Positions 6,779-14,783 of a DNA stretch of 64,000 nucleotides are shown here, one piece after another (positions within the stretch are counted from its first letter, which is position 1; every line of letters begins with the position of its first letter). A program made the position numbers and the translations under genes. Under the pieces are notes generated by a model. It did no database searches, had not been told where the DNA came from, and worked only from the letters and a program-made list of their open reading frames with translations. The stretch is from Clostridia bacterium (GTDB lineage Bacteria; Bacillota; Clostridia; Oscillospirales; CAG-272), in assembly GCA_017403155.1 (NCBI GenBank), contig JAFQOP010000014.1, positions 1 to 64,000 of the forward strand, given 5' to 3'.

Positions 6779-7982
6779 GATATATTACCTCGATTCCGAC
6801 GGAGGCCAGATCCTCAAAAAATGTTGGATAGCTCTTGCTTACCGCTTCTGCTCCGTCAATCGTACCGCCCGTCACGGTCAAGAGGGTCGAGAGTGCCATA
6901 ACTATTCGGTGATCGTTATGACCGCAGAGAAGCTCGCTTGGTGCGTGGAATTCAGCAGGGTAGATAACCACCGTGTCCTCATATATGCTTACCGAGGTGC
7001 CGAATTTCTTCAGCTCCGCTGCCATAGCCGCGGCTCTGTCGCTTTCCTTGATTTTGAGACGCTTTGTACCCGTAAAAATTCCACCGTGGAGCGCCGCTGC
7101 TGCCGCAAAGAGCACAGGACCAAGGTCGGGGCAATCGCCAATGTGAATATTCGGTGTTCCGCATTTCAGCATTTCGTAGTATTTTTTATATACTCTGTCA
7201 CCCTGGATAGAGTTCTCGCGAAGTCCGTCGACGCACACCTCGGAGCCGAGCAGATTCAGTGCTTCGGGGAATGCAGCACCCGAGTAATCGCCCTCCACCG
7301 TTACGTCAGTGGGACGGAAGGCCTGGTTTCCTTTGATGAAGAGGGTATATTCATCCTCCCATTTTGCCTCAACTCCAAAGCTCTTGATCGCATCTATCGT
7401 CAGCTCAATGTAGGAGCGACTCTCAAGTGGGGGGATTATCCTGATTCGACTGTCTACTGTGGCATTTGGGAGCGCAAAAAGAAGTCCGGATATGAACTGG
7501 CTGCTGACGTTTCCTGCAACCTTGAATTCTCCTCCTGCTAGAGGTCCCTTTGCAACTATGGACTTTCCGTCAGATATATAAGTAAGTCCTCTTTCAGTGA
7601 AAAGCTTTTCGTATACGCTCATAGGTCTTGTCATTAGACCTGCAGCTCCGTAGAATACCGCTGTCCCCTCTGTCATCAATGCTATCGGGAGCAAAAAACG
7701 GAGCGTGCTTCCGCTCTCTCTGCATTGCAGCGGAGCGTCTGGGGACATAAGACGTGGCGGCTTTCCCTCGACTGTTACGTCGTTGCCGCATCTTGTGTAT
7801 TTAATTCCAAGAGCACAAAGACAGTCAAGGGTGGCAAGCACGTCCTCGCACATCGATATACCGCGTACCGTGCTGACACCGTCGGCCATAGCCGCAGATA
7901 TAAGAAGACGGTGAGCCACGCTCTTTGACGGAGGCGCCTTAATAGTTCCGTGCCCCGCGCCCTTGTTTATTGTTATTTTCAT
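6768..7982 (-). CDS. aroA: 3-phosphoshikimate 1-carboxyvinyltransferase (EPSP synthase)
   Basis: 404 residues, slightly shorter than the usual ~430. It transfers enolpyruvyl from PEP to shikimate-3-phosphate. The N-terminal PPSKSVAHR motif (residues 17-25) binds shikimate-3-phosphate; CRESGSTLRFLLP near residue 87 replaces the common NAGTAMR form and fits class II-like enzymes; GDYSGAAF and KESDRAAAM follow in the C-terminal half. It overlaps aroQ by 4 bp at its start and tyrA by 11 bp at its end. The RESGSTLR version of the PEP-binding loop is known from class II enzymes that tolerate glyphosate; that is an inference from sequence type only. Confidence 0.95.
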   Translation of the reverse strand: MKITINKGAGHGTIKAPPSKSVAHRLLISAAMADGVSTVRGISMCEDVLATLDCLCALGIKYTRCGNDVTVEGKPPRLMSPDAPLQCRESGSTLRFLLPIALMTEGTAVFYGAAGLMTRPMSVYEKLFTERGLTYISDGKSIVAKGPLAGGEFKVAGNVSSQFISGLLFALPNATVDSRIRIIPPLESRSYIELTIDAIKSFGVEAKWEDEYTLFIKGNQAFRPTDVTVEGDYSGAAFPEALNLLGSEVCVDGLRENSIQGDRVYKKYYEMLKCGTPNIHIGDCPDLGPVLFAAAAALHGGIFTGTKRLKIKESDRAAAMAAELKKFGTSVSIYEDTVVIYPAEFHAPSELLCGHNDHRIVMALSTLLTVTGGTIDGAEAVSKSYPTFFEDLASVGIEVIYHDT

Positions 7983-8413
7983 ATTGAATCCTCGAGTAAA
8001 AAGTCGATTGCCTCAAGGTATCCGACCACGCCGTGTCCCTTGATTGTTTTTCTGGCAGCAAGTCCAATATAGCTCACCTGCCTGAAATCCTCTCGCTCAT
8101 CGAGCTTTGAGATATGAACCTCAACCGTGGGGATTGAAACTGACTTTACAGCATCGAGGAGCGCTATGCTTGTGTGGGTATAGGCTCCGGGGTTAATTAC
8201 GATGCCGTCTACCCCCTCGAAATATGCCTCCTGAATCTTGTCCACAAGTGCGCCCTCATGGTTTGACTGATAAAAAACGACCTCTACACCGCGAGATTCG
8301 GCGTGTGCCTTTATCATATCCACAAGATCTGAGTAGGTGGTTTTTCCGTAGTGGTCGGGCTCCCTTATTCCCAGCATATTGAGATTGGGCCCGTTTATAA
8401 CGTATATCTTCAT
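7979..8413 (-). CDS. aroQ: 3-dehydroquinate dehydratase, type II
   Basis: 144 residues, the standard length. It removes water from 3-dehydroquinate to give 3-dehydroshikimate. Motifs are INGPNLNMLGIREPDHYG at the N-terminus (with the catalytic-loop Arg and Tyr), YQSNHEGALVDKI near residue 50, INPGAYTHTSIALLDA near residue 75 (catalytic His in the family) and EVHISKLDEREDFRQ near residue 100. The start overlaps the stop of aroEK by 4 bp (ATGA) and the end overlaps aroA by 4 bp, so three pathway genes are tightly coupled. Confidence 0.96.
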   Translation of the reverse strand: MKIYVINGPNLNMLGIREPDHYGKTTYSDLVDMIKAHAESRGVEVVFYQSNHEGALVDKIQEAYFEGVDGIVINPGAYTHTSIALLDAVKSVSIPTVEVHISKLDEREDFRQVSYIGLAARKTIKGHGVVGYLEAIDFLLEDSI

Positions 8414-9654
8414 TTGCGAAAATCTCCAATAATCATTTCTGCAACGCTCTCGGCGTCGGCATCCGCGTCAATCCTTACGTCCGCGGAACCGAGATATATC
8501 CCGTATCTTTCGCGATAGCGGCTTTCGATTGCCTCCCTCGTCGATGAGAGCGGTCTGTCCTCGGTTGGGATGAGCGATGTGAGCGGTCTGTCAATAAAAT
8601 ATATCCTGCTGTTCTTTTTGAGGTTTCTTACATTCTCCTTCTTCAGAACAGCACCTCCGCCCGTTGCAATTATCAACGAGGTCATAGCAGACAGGGAAGC
8701 GATTACATCCGATTCCAGCTCTCTGAAGTGTGCCTCGCCGGACTCCTTGAAAATATCGGGAATCTGCTTGCAGCATTTCTTAACTATCTCTGTATCCGAG
8801 TCAAGCACATCGCGTCCGAGCTTGTCTGCAATTATTGCACCGACCGTGCTCTTGCCCGATGCCGGCATGCCTATGAGGGCAATATTTTCTTTTTCGCTGA
8901 GCAGCTTTCTGTAAACACATTCCAGTGTGCCATCGGGATAGGACGTGTCCAGAAAAATCTCGGACGCACGCACGCCTTGAGCCACAAGCATATACAGTCC
9001 TCCCTCGCAAGGGATACCCCTCTCTCTTGCGGAAAGAATAAGCTCTGTGCGCAATGGGTTGTAAACCGCGTCTATCACACCCGAGAGGGCGGGGAAGAAG
9101 TCGAGAGATACGGGGGAAGAGGATATATTTGGATACATACCGACAGGGGTTGTGTTGATTATTACCTCTGTGTCTTGATGCTTGCTGTAAAGCTCGTCGT
9201 AGGTTATAGCCCCCTCCTTGCCGTCGCGGCTAACTCGCACAACCTCACGGGCGCCGAGGGCGCTGACCACAGCCAATGCCGTCTTTGACGTGCCGCCCGT
9301 GCCGAGTATTGCGACCTTCTTGCCGCCCACCGTGACGCCTGCATGCTCGATCAGCTTGCTCATGCCGTAGAAGTCGGTATTGTATCCGTAAAGCCTGCCC
9401 TCGCGGTTTACCACGGTGTTTACCGCGCCGATTGCCGCCGCGTGTGCATCTATCTCATACAGATATGGTATTATGAGCTCTTTGTAGGGAATGGTAACAT
9501 TAATTCCCGTAAAATCACCCTTCTCTGCAAACGAGCCAAGCTCATCTCTTTTTAATTCTATAAGCCTGTATTCGTATTCTCCGAGTGCTGCGTGTATCTC
9601 GCGCGAGAAGCTGTGCTTCAGCACCTCTCCGATACATCCGTATTTTTTTGTCAT
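8410..9654 (-). CDS. aroE-aroK: Bifunctional shikimate dehydrogenase / shikimate kinase fusion
   Basis: 414 residues made of two complete enzymes. Residues 1 to ~250 are shikimate dehydrogenase: KHSFSREIH binds shikimate, NVTIPYKE holds the catalytic Lys, and LGTGGTSKTAL is the NADP-binding loop. Residues ~255-414 are shikimate kinase: Walker A GMPASGKST at 262-270, a DSDTEI shikimate-binding Asp, GESGEAHFRELE-like Arg motif and ATGGGAVL. Together they turn 3-dehydroshikimate into shikimate-3-phosphate without release to another protein. There is no internal stop or frameshift, and a short linker joins the halves. It sits between aroC and aroQ in the operon. Confidence 0.95.
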   Translation of the reverse strand: MTKKYGCIGEVLKHSFSREIHAALGEYEYRLIELKRDELGSFAEKGDFTGINVTIPYKELIIPYLYEIDAHAAAIGAVNTVVNREGRLYGYNTDFYGMSKLIEHAGVTVGGKKVAILGTGGTSKTALAVVSALGAREVVRVSRDGKEGAITYDELYSKHQDTEVIINTTPVGMYPNISSSPVSLDFFPALSGVIDAVYNPLRTELILSARERGIPCEGGLYMLVAQGVRASEIFLDTSYPDGTLECVYRKLLSEKENIALIGMPASGKSTVGAIIADKLGRDVLDSDTEIVKKCCKQIPDIFKESGEAHFRELESDVIASLSAMTSLIIATGGGAVLKKENVRNLKKNSRIYFIDRPLTSLIPTEDRPLSSTREAIESRYRERYGIYLGSADVRIDADADAESVAEMIIGDFRK

Positions 9655-9662
9655 ATCTATCC

Positions 9663-10748
9663 TCAGTCTTTTAAGTAGTCTGTACCGTACCTCATGGCTA
9701 AAAGGTCGGCGAGTGCTATTGCAGTAACGGCATCAACGACAGCGCGTGCTCTGTGTATTATAGCGGGGTCGTGCCTGCCGCAGAGGGTTAGCGAGGTGTC
9801 CTTCATTTCCTTCATCGAAACGGTTGACTGCTCCTTGAATATCGACGGGGTGGGCTTCACTGCGCATCTGAAGAGCATGGGCATACCGTTGCTGATTCCA
9901 CCGTTGATTCCGCCGTTGTTATTTGTCGCGGTCTTAACCTCTCCGCCTTCAATTATGAATGGGTCGTTAGCCACGGAGCCCGTCATATCAGCAAAGCCAA
10001 AGCCAAGCCCGAATTCCACACCCTTAACGGCGGGAATAGAGAAGAGAAGGTGGGAGAGCACGCTTTCAATGCTGTCAAAGAAGGGCTCGCCTACACCCAC
10101 GGGCATCCCTGCGACAATAGTTTCAAGTACACCGCCAACACTGTCTCCGTCGCGGGCGGCAGCTTCAATTCTGCTTTGCATAAGCTCGGATGCGCTATCC
10201 GAGATGACTGCAAACTTTTTTTCATTCACTGTATCTATGTCTCCGACTCGGATTTCTCTGTCGGAGATGTCAGCGAGCTTTTTTATATGAGTCGCAATTT
10301 TTATTCCCTTATCGGCAAGAGCGTATCTCAGTATCGCACCGACGGCGACGAGCGGCGCGGTTATTCTGCCCGAAAAGTGACCGCCGCCACGATAATCCTG
10401 AAAGCCGTGATACTTGCATTCGGCTGTATAGTCGGCGTGTGAGGGACGCGGGGTGTCCTTGAGATACGAGTAATCAGCACTCTTCACGTTTTCGTTTGGG
10501 ATGAGTATTGTCAGCGGTGTGCCCGTTGTGTAGCCCTCAAAGGCACCGCTTACGATTCTGAAGTTGTCTTTTTCTACTCTTGGGGTAGAAATCCTTCCGT
10601 AAGGACGTCTTAAATCAAGGCAATAGCTGATATATTCCTCGTCTATCCTTATACCCGGTGCGAGTCCGTCAACTACTGCGCCTATCTCGGTGCCGTGGCT
10701 TTCACCAAAGAGTGTGACGGAAATACTCTGTCCGAATGTGTTTTTCAT
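9663..10748 (-). CDS. aroC: Chorismate synthase
   Basis: 361 residues, typical length. It converts EPSP to chorismate using reduced FMN as cofactor. Hallmarks seen are LFGESHGTEIGAVVDGLAPG at the N-terminus, the RRPYGRISTPRVEKDNFRIVSG stretch, YRGGGHFSGRITAP with the conserved His, and GRHDPAIIHRA near the C-terminus. The start lies 2 nt after the aroB stop and the end 8 nt before aroEK. As usual in Firmicutes, a separate or intrinsic flavin reductase would be needed; none is evident in the operon. Confidence 0.97.
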   Translation of the reverse strand: MKNTFGQSISVTLFGESHGTEIGAVVDGLAPGIRIDEEYISYCLDLRRPYGRISTPRVEKDNFRIVSGAFEGYTTGTPLTILIPNENVKSADYSYLKDTPRPSHADYTAECKYHGFQDYRGGGHFSGRITAPLVAVGAILRYALADKGIKIATHIKKLADISDREIRVGDIDTVNEKKFAVISDSASELMQSRIEAAARDGDSVGGVLETIVAGMPVGVGEPFFDSIESVLSHLLFSIPAVKGVEFGLGFGFADMTGSVANDPFIIEGGEVKTATNNNGGINGGISNGMPMLFRCAVKPTPSIFKEQSTVSMKEMKDTSLTLCGRHDPAIIHRARAVVDAVTAIALADLLAMRYGTDYLKD

Positions 10749-10750
10749 AT

Positions 10751-11761
10751 TTAAAATCTCTCTTTTACAAGTTCTTTAAATTCGCCTATCGGCATTCTTT
10801 TGATAACGTATTCTCCGACCCTTTCAACAAGGATAACGGAAATATCGCTGCCCTCGCTTTTTTTGTCGTGCTCAATGAATTTAAGCGCGTAGTCGAGGTC
10901 GCCAGAGTAGCTTGTCGGGAGATCGAATTTGTGCAGAACAGGTATGAGTCTCGCCCTTACCTCGTCCGACACAACGGGGAGCATGCCGAGTGCAACGCAC
11001 TCACCGTGATACAGTCCGCCGAGCTCTTCTGCCGCCTCTATTCCGTGACCGAGCGTGTGACCGAGGTTGAGAATTTTGCGCAGACCAGTCTCGCGCTCGT
11101 CCTCCTCCACAACCGCCTTCTTAATCATCAAGGCGCGGACAATTACATCCTCTAGGTTATCCTCTGTTATATCCTTGCTTTCAAAGGTGGCGAACAGCTC
11201 ATCATCAGAGGTCAGTGACATCTTTATTGCCTCGCACATTCCTGCCGAGTAGTGTCTTTTTGAGAGTGTTTTCAGTGTGTCGGTGTCTATAAGCACGCCC
11301 TTAGGCTGATGAAATGCGCCAACCACGTTCTTAACGTTGCCGAGATTGACTGCCGTTTTGCCGCCTATCGACGAGTCTACCTGTGAGAGCAGAGTAGTTG
11401 GCACGTTGTAGAAGTCAATGCCTCTCATATAGCTCGCTGCAGCAAAGCCCGAGAGGTCTCCGACTACACCGCCGCCTACGGCAACCACGCAGTCTGTGCG
11501 AGTCATTCCGAACTCCAACATAGCGCGTAGCACCTCCGAAAGTGTTTCGAGGCTCTTAGAGCCCTCGCCCTCGCTGACGGTATAGACGGTGGAGCACCTT
11601 GCTAAGCTTGCAACAGTGCGAGCATATTCTGCAGGCACGCCGCTGTCGGTGATAACGAAAACGCGTCTTTTGAGATTGAAGTATTTATCAGCGTAGCGGA
11701 GCAGATCCCGTCCGACGGTTATAGTGTATCCTCCGTGGAGGTTAAGATTTAGCTGTTTCAT
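10751..11761 (-). CDS. aroB: 3-dehydroquinate synthase
   Basis: 336 residues, close to the family's ~350. It cyclises DAHP to 3-dehydroquinate with NAD and a divalent metal. Motifs are VAVGGGVVGDLSGFAAASYMRG near residue 97 (NAD binding), PTTLLSQVDSSIGGKTAVN near residue 127, and the metal-binding residues in LNLGHTLGHGIE near residue 230 and HGECVALGM near 252. It is the second gene of the operon, 10 nt after pheA. Nothing is unusual apart from a slightly short C-terminus. Confidence 0.96.
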   Translation of the reverse strand: MKQLNLNLHGGYTITVGRDLLRYADKYFNLKRRVFVITDSGVPAEYARTVASLARCSTVYTVSEGEGSKSLETLSEVLRAMLEFGMTRTDCVVAVGGGVVGDLSGFAAASYMRGIDFYNVPTTLLSQVDSSIGGKTAVNLGNVKNVVGAFHQPKGVLIDTDTLKTLSKRHYSAGMCEAIKMSLTSDDELFATFESKDITEDNLEDVIVRALMIKKAVVEEDERETGLRKILNLGHTLGHGIEAAEELGGLYHGECVALGMLPVVSDEVRARLIPVLHKFDLPTSYSGDLDYALKFIEHDKKSEGSDISVILVERVGEYVIKRMPIGEFKELVKERF

Positions 11762-11771
11762 ATAAACCTCT

Positions 11772-12854
11772 TTATTTTGTGTAGGTTCCTACAGATTTTA
11801 GTCTGTCGCAGTATTCTGCGAGCTCCTTCATCATTTCCGTACCCTCGGGGGTGTGGACGTTGCCCTCTGCCTCAACGTAGAAGTAGTATTGCCAGAGCAG
11901 CTCCTTCATGGGACGTGAGCGCAGTGTTCTCATGTTGAAGCCGTGCTTACCGATAACCTCTATTGCCTTCGCCAGCGCGCCTGCTTCGTTGCGAACGGTG
12001 AAGAGAATCACCGTATGTACTCCCATCTCCTTTGAGGAATGTCTGTTTTCCGAACGGGAGAATACGGCAAATCTTGTGGTATTCGTGCGACTGGCATTGA
12101 TATTTCTCGCTATTACCTCAAGTCCGAATATCTCCGCTGCCTCTGCGCTTGCAATTGCACCGATAGCAGGGTCGCCCTTCTCGGCAACGTATTTTGCGGC
12201 AAGTGCTGTGTTTGAGTATTCTCTTTCGGCAAGTCCGTTCTCTTTGATAAAGCCCGAGCACTGACCGAGTGCCTGCGGATGGCTGAATACCTCCTTGATG
12301 TCGGAGAGCTTTGCTCCGGGAACGCCGAGCAGGTCCTGCGATACGGCAAGCTCAAATACCGCGTTTACGTACAGCGAGCCCGAGAACATAAGGTCAGTAA
12401 CCTGACCTACCTCTCCGTTATAGCTGTTTTCCAGCGGCAGCACGGCAACGTCGCATTCGCCGCACTCGACTGCGCGGTATGCTGATGCAAAGTCGGAGTA
12501 GGGGAGCTTGTTGGCAGTTGGGAAGAGCTTGCACGTCGCAATGTGTGCAAACGCGCCCTCCGTGCCTGAGTATGCTACCTTCATTCCGTTGAGCAGCTTT
12601 TCCTGATAAGCGCGGGAAACGGCCATGTTATTTTTAAGGAATGTGACGTAATAAGCACGCAGCTCTGTATCCTCAACGAGCTCGCTGTTTCTTCTTATTA
12701 CTTCCTCCTCGCGCACCGGGTCGAAGACGGTAAGTCCGTTTTCCCTTTTATATTCAGCAACGTCGGCACACGCCCTCATCCTTTCGACAAAGAGCTCCGC
12801 CATTTTGCTGTCTATTTCGTTAATTTTCCTTCTTGCATCTTTTAATGAAGCCAT
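11772..12854 (-). CDS. pheA: Bifunctional chorismate mutase / prephenate dehydratase (P-protein)
   Basis: 360 residues in three domains: an AroQ-type chorismate mutase (about 1-85, with RRKINEIDSKMAELFVERM), a prephenate dehydratase (about 90-270, with the catalytic NTTRF motif near residue 262), and a C-terminal ACT domain (from about 280, with GALAKAIEVIGKHGFNM and LRSRP matching the phenylalanine-binding GALV and ESRP motifs). It converts chorismate to prephenate and then phenylpyruvate, and is probably inhibited by phenylalanine. As first gene of the operon it lies next to the promoter and operator. The ribosome binding site is GAGGA and the leader is about 52 nt, with no T-box or attenuator. 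Confidence 0.95.
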   Translation of the reverse strand: MASLKDARRKINEIDSKMAELFVERMRACADVAEYKRENGLTVFDPVREEEVIRRNSELVEDTELRAYYVTFLKNNMAVSRAYQEKLLNGMKVAYSGTEGAFAHIATCKLFPTANKLPYSDFASAYRAVECGECDVAVLPLENSYNGEVGQVTDLMFSGSLYVNAVFELAVSQDLLGVPGAKLSDIKEVFSHPQALGQCSGFIKENGLAEREYSNTALAAKYVAEKGDPAIGAIASAEAAEIFGLEVIARNINASRTNTTRFAVFSRSENRHSSKEMGVHTVILFTVRNEAGALAKAIEVIGKHGFNMRTLRSRPMKELLWQYYFYVEAEGNVHTPEGTEMMKELAEYCDRLKSVGTYTK

Positions 12855-12880
12855 TTGCTTTCTTCCTCACGCAACTAGAA

Positions 12881-12895
12881 GTTAACAGTGTTAAC
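12881..12895. promoter_or_regulatory. Operator 1 (TetR-type) on the pheA/aro promoter
   Basis: GTTAACAGTGTTAAC, a near-perfect palindrome just downstream of the pheA -10 element (about +12 to +26 of the expected transcript). A matching site, 14 of 15 identical, lies at 13011-13025 in front of the divergent TetR-family gene. Placement after the promoter suggests repression by blocking elongation or initiation. Confidence 0.75.
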
Positions 12896-12913
12896 ATCCG
12901 ATAATATACATTT

Positions 12914-12941
12914 ATTATAATTGTAAATAGTAGATTGTCAA
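12914..12941 (-). promoter_or_regulatory. Sigma-A promoter of the aromatic operon
   Basis: On the minus strand, consensus TTGACA (12941-12936), 16-nt spacer, consensus TATAAT (12919-12914). It would be strong unless repressed by a protein bound at 12881-12895. Confidence 0.85.
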
Positions 12942-12981
12942 TACTTTTTTTGAAAAAAACAGCAAAAATATTGAAAAAGGG

Positions 12982-13010
12982 TTGAAAATTGACAACCAAT
13001 ATGCTAAACT
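12982..13010 (+). promoter_or_regulatory. Candidate promoter of the TetR-family gene
   Basis: TTGAAA (12982-12987), 17-nt spacer, TAAACT (13005-13010). A second -35-like TTGACA lies at 12989-12994 with a poorer -10 at 13012-13017. Either way the -10 region touches the operator at 13011-13025. Confidence 0.55.
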
Positions 13011-13025
13011 GTTAACAGTATTAAC
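13011..13025. promoter_or_regulatory. Operator 2 (TetR-type) on the regulator's own promoter
   Basis: GTTAACAGTATTAAC, differing from operator 1 by one base. It sits between the -10 and the AAGGAGA ribosome binding site of the TetR-family gene, implying autoregulation. Confidence 0.72.
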
Positions 13026-13041
13026 CAAAAAGGAGACGGTG

Positions 13042-13587
13042 ATGGAAGAGCAATTTGTTGAGCAGAGCGTGCGCACTCGCCTTATTCTGGCAGGAATAAC
13101 CGAGCTTGAGGAGCACGGACTGACAGATTTTTCTCTGAGACGTGCAGCTCTTGCGGCGCAGGTATCCTGCGCGGCTCCGTACCGTCATTTCAAGGATAAG
13201 GAAGCGTATATCGATGAGATAATCAAGTACGTAGGCTCAAAGTGGGAGCTCCTTACCCGTGAGATAGAGAAGATTTTCGGCACGGACCCGCTCAGGCTTG
13301 CCAAGGAAATTTGCATATCCTCCATCCGTTTCAGAATTGCCAACCGAAACTTCCGTTCGGTATTCACTCTTGCAGCCAAGGGAGGGAAGAGCGGTGCGCT
13401 GGACAGTGCTGTCGATAGGGCGGTAGGCATTTATTCCGAATATCGTGGGCTTGACGATAAGGCTGCTGAGATAAAGCTGTTTTCTGCAAAGGCACTGATA
13501 AACGGTGCACTTATGATGGCAGGGGACGACAACGGAGAAAGGATACTCGAGCTTGCTTATGCCAAGCTTTCCGAGGAATTTAAATAA
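13042..13587 (+). CDS. TetR/AcrR-family transcriptional regulator, probable repressor of the aromatic operon
   Basis: 181 residues from the ATG at 13042 (AAGGAGA seven bases upstream). An upstream in-frame TTG at 12982 would put the promoter and operator inside the coding region and is rejected. The N-terminal helix-turn-helix spans about residues 10-55 (LILAGITELEEHGLTDFSLRRAA...PYRHFKDKEAYIDEI), the classic TetR pattern with YRHFKDKEA. The rest is a helical ligand-binding domain without a recognisable ligand motif. It is divergent from pheA, and each promoter carries a copy of one palindrome, so self- and aro-operon control is likely. The effector, perhaps an aromatic amino acid or pathway intermediate, is unknown. 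Confidence 0.85.
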   Translation: MEEQFVEQSVRTRLILAGITELEEHGLTDFSLRRAALAAQVSCAAPYRHFKDKEAYIDEIIKYVGSKWELLTREIEKIFGTDPLRLAKEICISSIRFRIANRNFRSVFTLAAKGGKSGALDSAVDRAVGIYSEYRGLDDKAAEIKLFSAKALINGALMMAGDDNGERILELAYAKLSEEFK

Positions 13588-13590
13588 AAA

Positions 13591-13618
13591 CAGGGCGACC
13601 GCACAGCGGTCGCCTTTT
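13591..13618. terminator. Terminator between TetR gene and transporter
   Basis: A 9-bp GC-rich stem (13594-13602 with 13606-13614, GGCGACCGC/GCGGTCGCC), 3-nt loop, T4 after it. It separates two convergent genes whose stop codons lie at its edges. Confidence 0.85.
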
Positions 13619-13619
13619 C

Positions 13620-14726
13620 TTATGGTATAATTATGCAGAAAAGAATGAGTATGCCGAGAAAGGCAAAATTGTATGCCGAGAACTTGAGCACATAGCGCAA
13701 GGTATGCCCGGGGCTGTGCTTTGAATATTCTCTGAAGGTAATAAGGCTTGCCAATGAGGAGATGAGTGTGCCTACGCCTCCGATATTAACTCCAAGCAGC
13801 AGCTCGCGGTAGTTGTCCGTAAATTGCGAGAGAAGTATCGCGCTCGGTACGTTGCTGATAAACTGGCAGGACAAGGCGCTTACCACAAGTGTGCTCTTAT
13901 CAAGAAGGTAGGAGAAAAAATCGCGTACCCATCCTATCTCTGCCATGTTTCCCGAGAAGATGAAGAAGAACACAAAGGTAAGGAGCAGACCGTAATCTAC
14001 CTGAAGAAGAGCCTGTCTGTCAAGAAAGAGCAGTGCGACGGGAATAACGATAAGACCTATCCAATAGGGAATACCTCTGAATACGATGACAATCGACAGA
14101 GCGAACAGCAAAAGATAGATAACAGTACGCACGGGAGGAAGGCTCGCCGCCTTCTCCTCGATAATAAGCGGCTCCGACTTGACGAAAACAAGACAGCACG
14201 CGGTTATGAGTGTTATTGAGATTATAAAGGGAGGAAGCATTATTCCCATAAACTCGAGGTCGGGAATATTGAATTTGGAATACAGAAACAGGTTCTGCGG
14301 ATTGCCGAAGGGGGTGAGCATGCCGCCGAGATTTGCCGCGATATTCTGCATTATAAAGGTAAATGCCATATATTTTTCCTTGCCCGTCGTATGCAGAACA
14401 AAATATCCTAGCGGCAGGAAGGTGAGCAGAGCCATATCGTTGGCTATCAGCATCGAGCCGATGAAGGTGATATAAACCAGGGCGAGGATGCATAGCTTGG
14501 TGTTCTTGAATTTACGAACTATCGCTTTTGCCATAGTGTAGAAAAAGCGGATGTTACGAAGGGCGCATACCACTGCCAGAACGCAGAAGAGGCAGGTCAA
14601 CGTCTTGAAGTCGAAGTATTCGATATATGCCGCGCTCGGCGGAACAATGAAGGAGGTAATAACAGCGAGCAGTGCTGCTATAAGCATTACCGCATTCGTT
14701 TTTGCAAAATTTAAAGCCTTTTTCAT
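13620..14726 (-). CDS. ArsB/NhaD/CitT-superfamily membrane transporter
   Basis: 368 residues, almost entirely hydrophobic with roughly ten membrane segments. Motifs place it in the ion transporter superfamily that includes ArsB, NhaD and CitMHS: MLIANDMALLTFLPLG near residue 92, GGMLTPFGNPQNLFLYSKF near residue 134 and a second-half equivalent FISNVPSAILLS near residue 298. The paired GNPQN and SNVPSA loops are the usual substrate region. It is shorter than typical members (about 420). The start ATG at 14726 has no good ribosome binding site. A weak hairpin separates it from trkH. The substrate (anion or Na+/H+) cannot be read from sequence. Confidence 0.8.
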   Translation of the reverse strand: MKKALNFAKTNAVMLIAALLAVITSFIVPPSAAYIEYFDFKTLTCLFCVLAVVCALRNIRFFYTMAKAIVRKFKNTKLCILALVYITFIGSMLIANDMALLTFLPLGYFVLHTTGKEKYMAFTFIMQNIAANLGGMLTPFGNPQNLFLYSKFNIPDLEFMGIMLPPFIISITLITACCLVFVKSEPLIIEEKAASLPPVRTVIYLLLFALSIVIVFRGIPYWIGLIVIPVALLFLDRQALLQVDYGLLLTFVFFFIFSGNMAEIGWVRDFFSYLLDKSTLVVSALSCQFISNVPSAILLSQFTDNYRELLLGVNIGGVGTLISSLASLITFREYSKHSPGHTLRYVLKFSAYNFAFLGILILFCIIIP

Positions 14727-14740
14727 ACATGCCCAAAATC

Positions 14741-14770
14741 GAGGTGTAGCCCCATAGGAGACTACACCTC
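14741..14770 (-). terminator. Weak terminator-like hairpin after trkH
   Basis: Stem GAGGTGTAG/CTACACCTC with a 12-nt loop, followed on the minus strand by only GATTTT. It lies between trkH and the transporter gene and probably allows some read-through. Confidence 0.5.
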
Positions 14771-14783
14771 AGTGTCGTTTGTT

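Noticed and set aside
12855-12907. T-box or attenuator ahead of pheA
   Set aside because: The leader is only ~52 nt with no T-box sequence or terminator pair.
12982-13041. N-terminal extension of the TetR gene from a TTG at 12982
   Set aside because: It would place the promoter and operator in the coding region; the ATG at 13042 has an AAGGAGA site and begins the normal TetR N-terminus.
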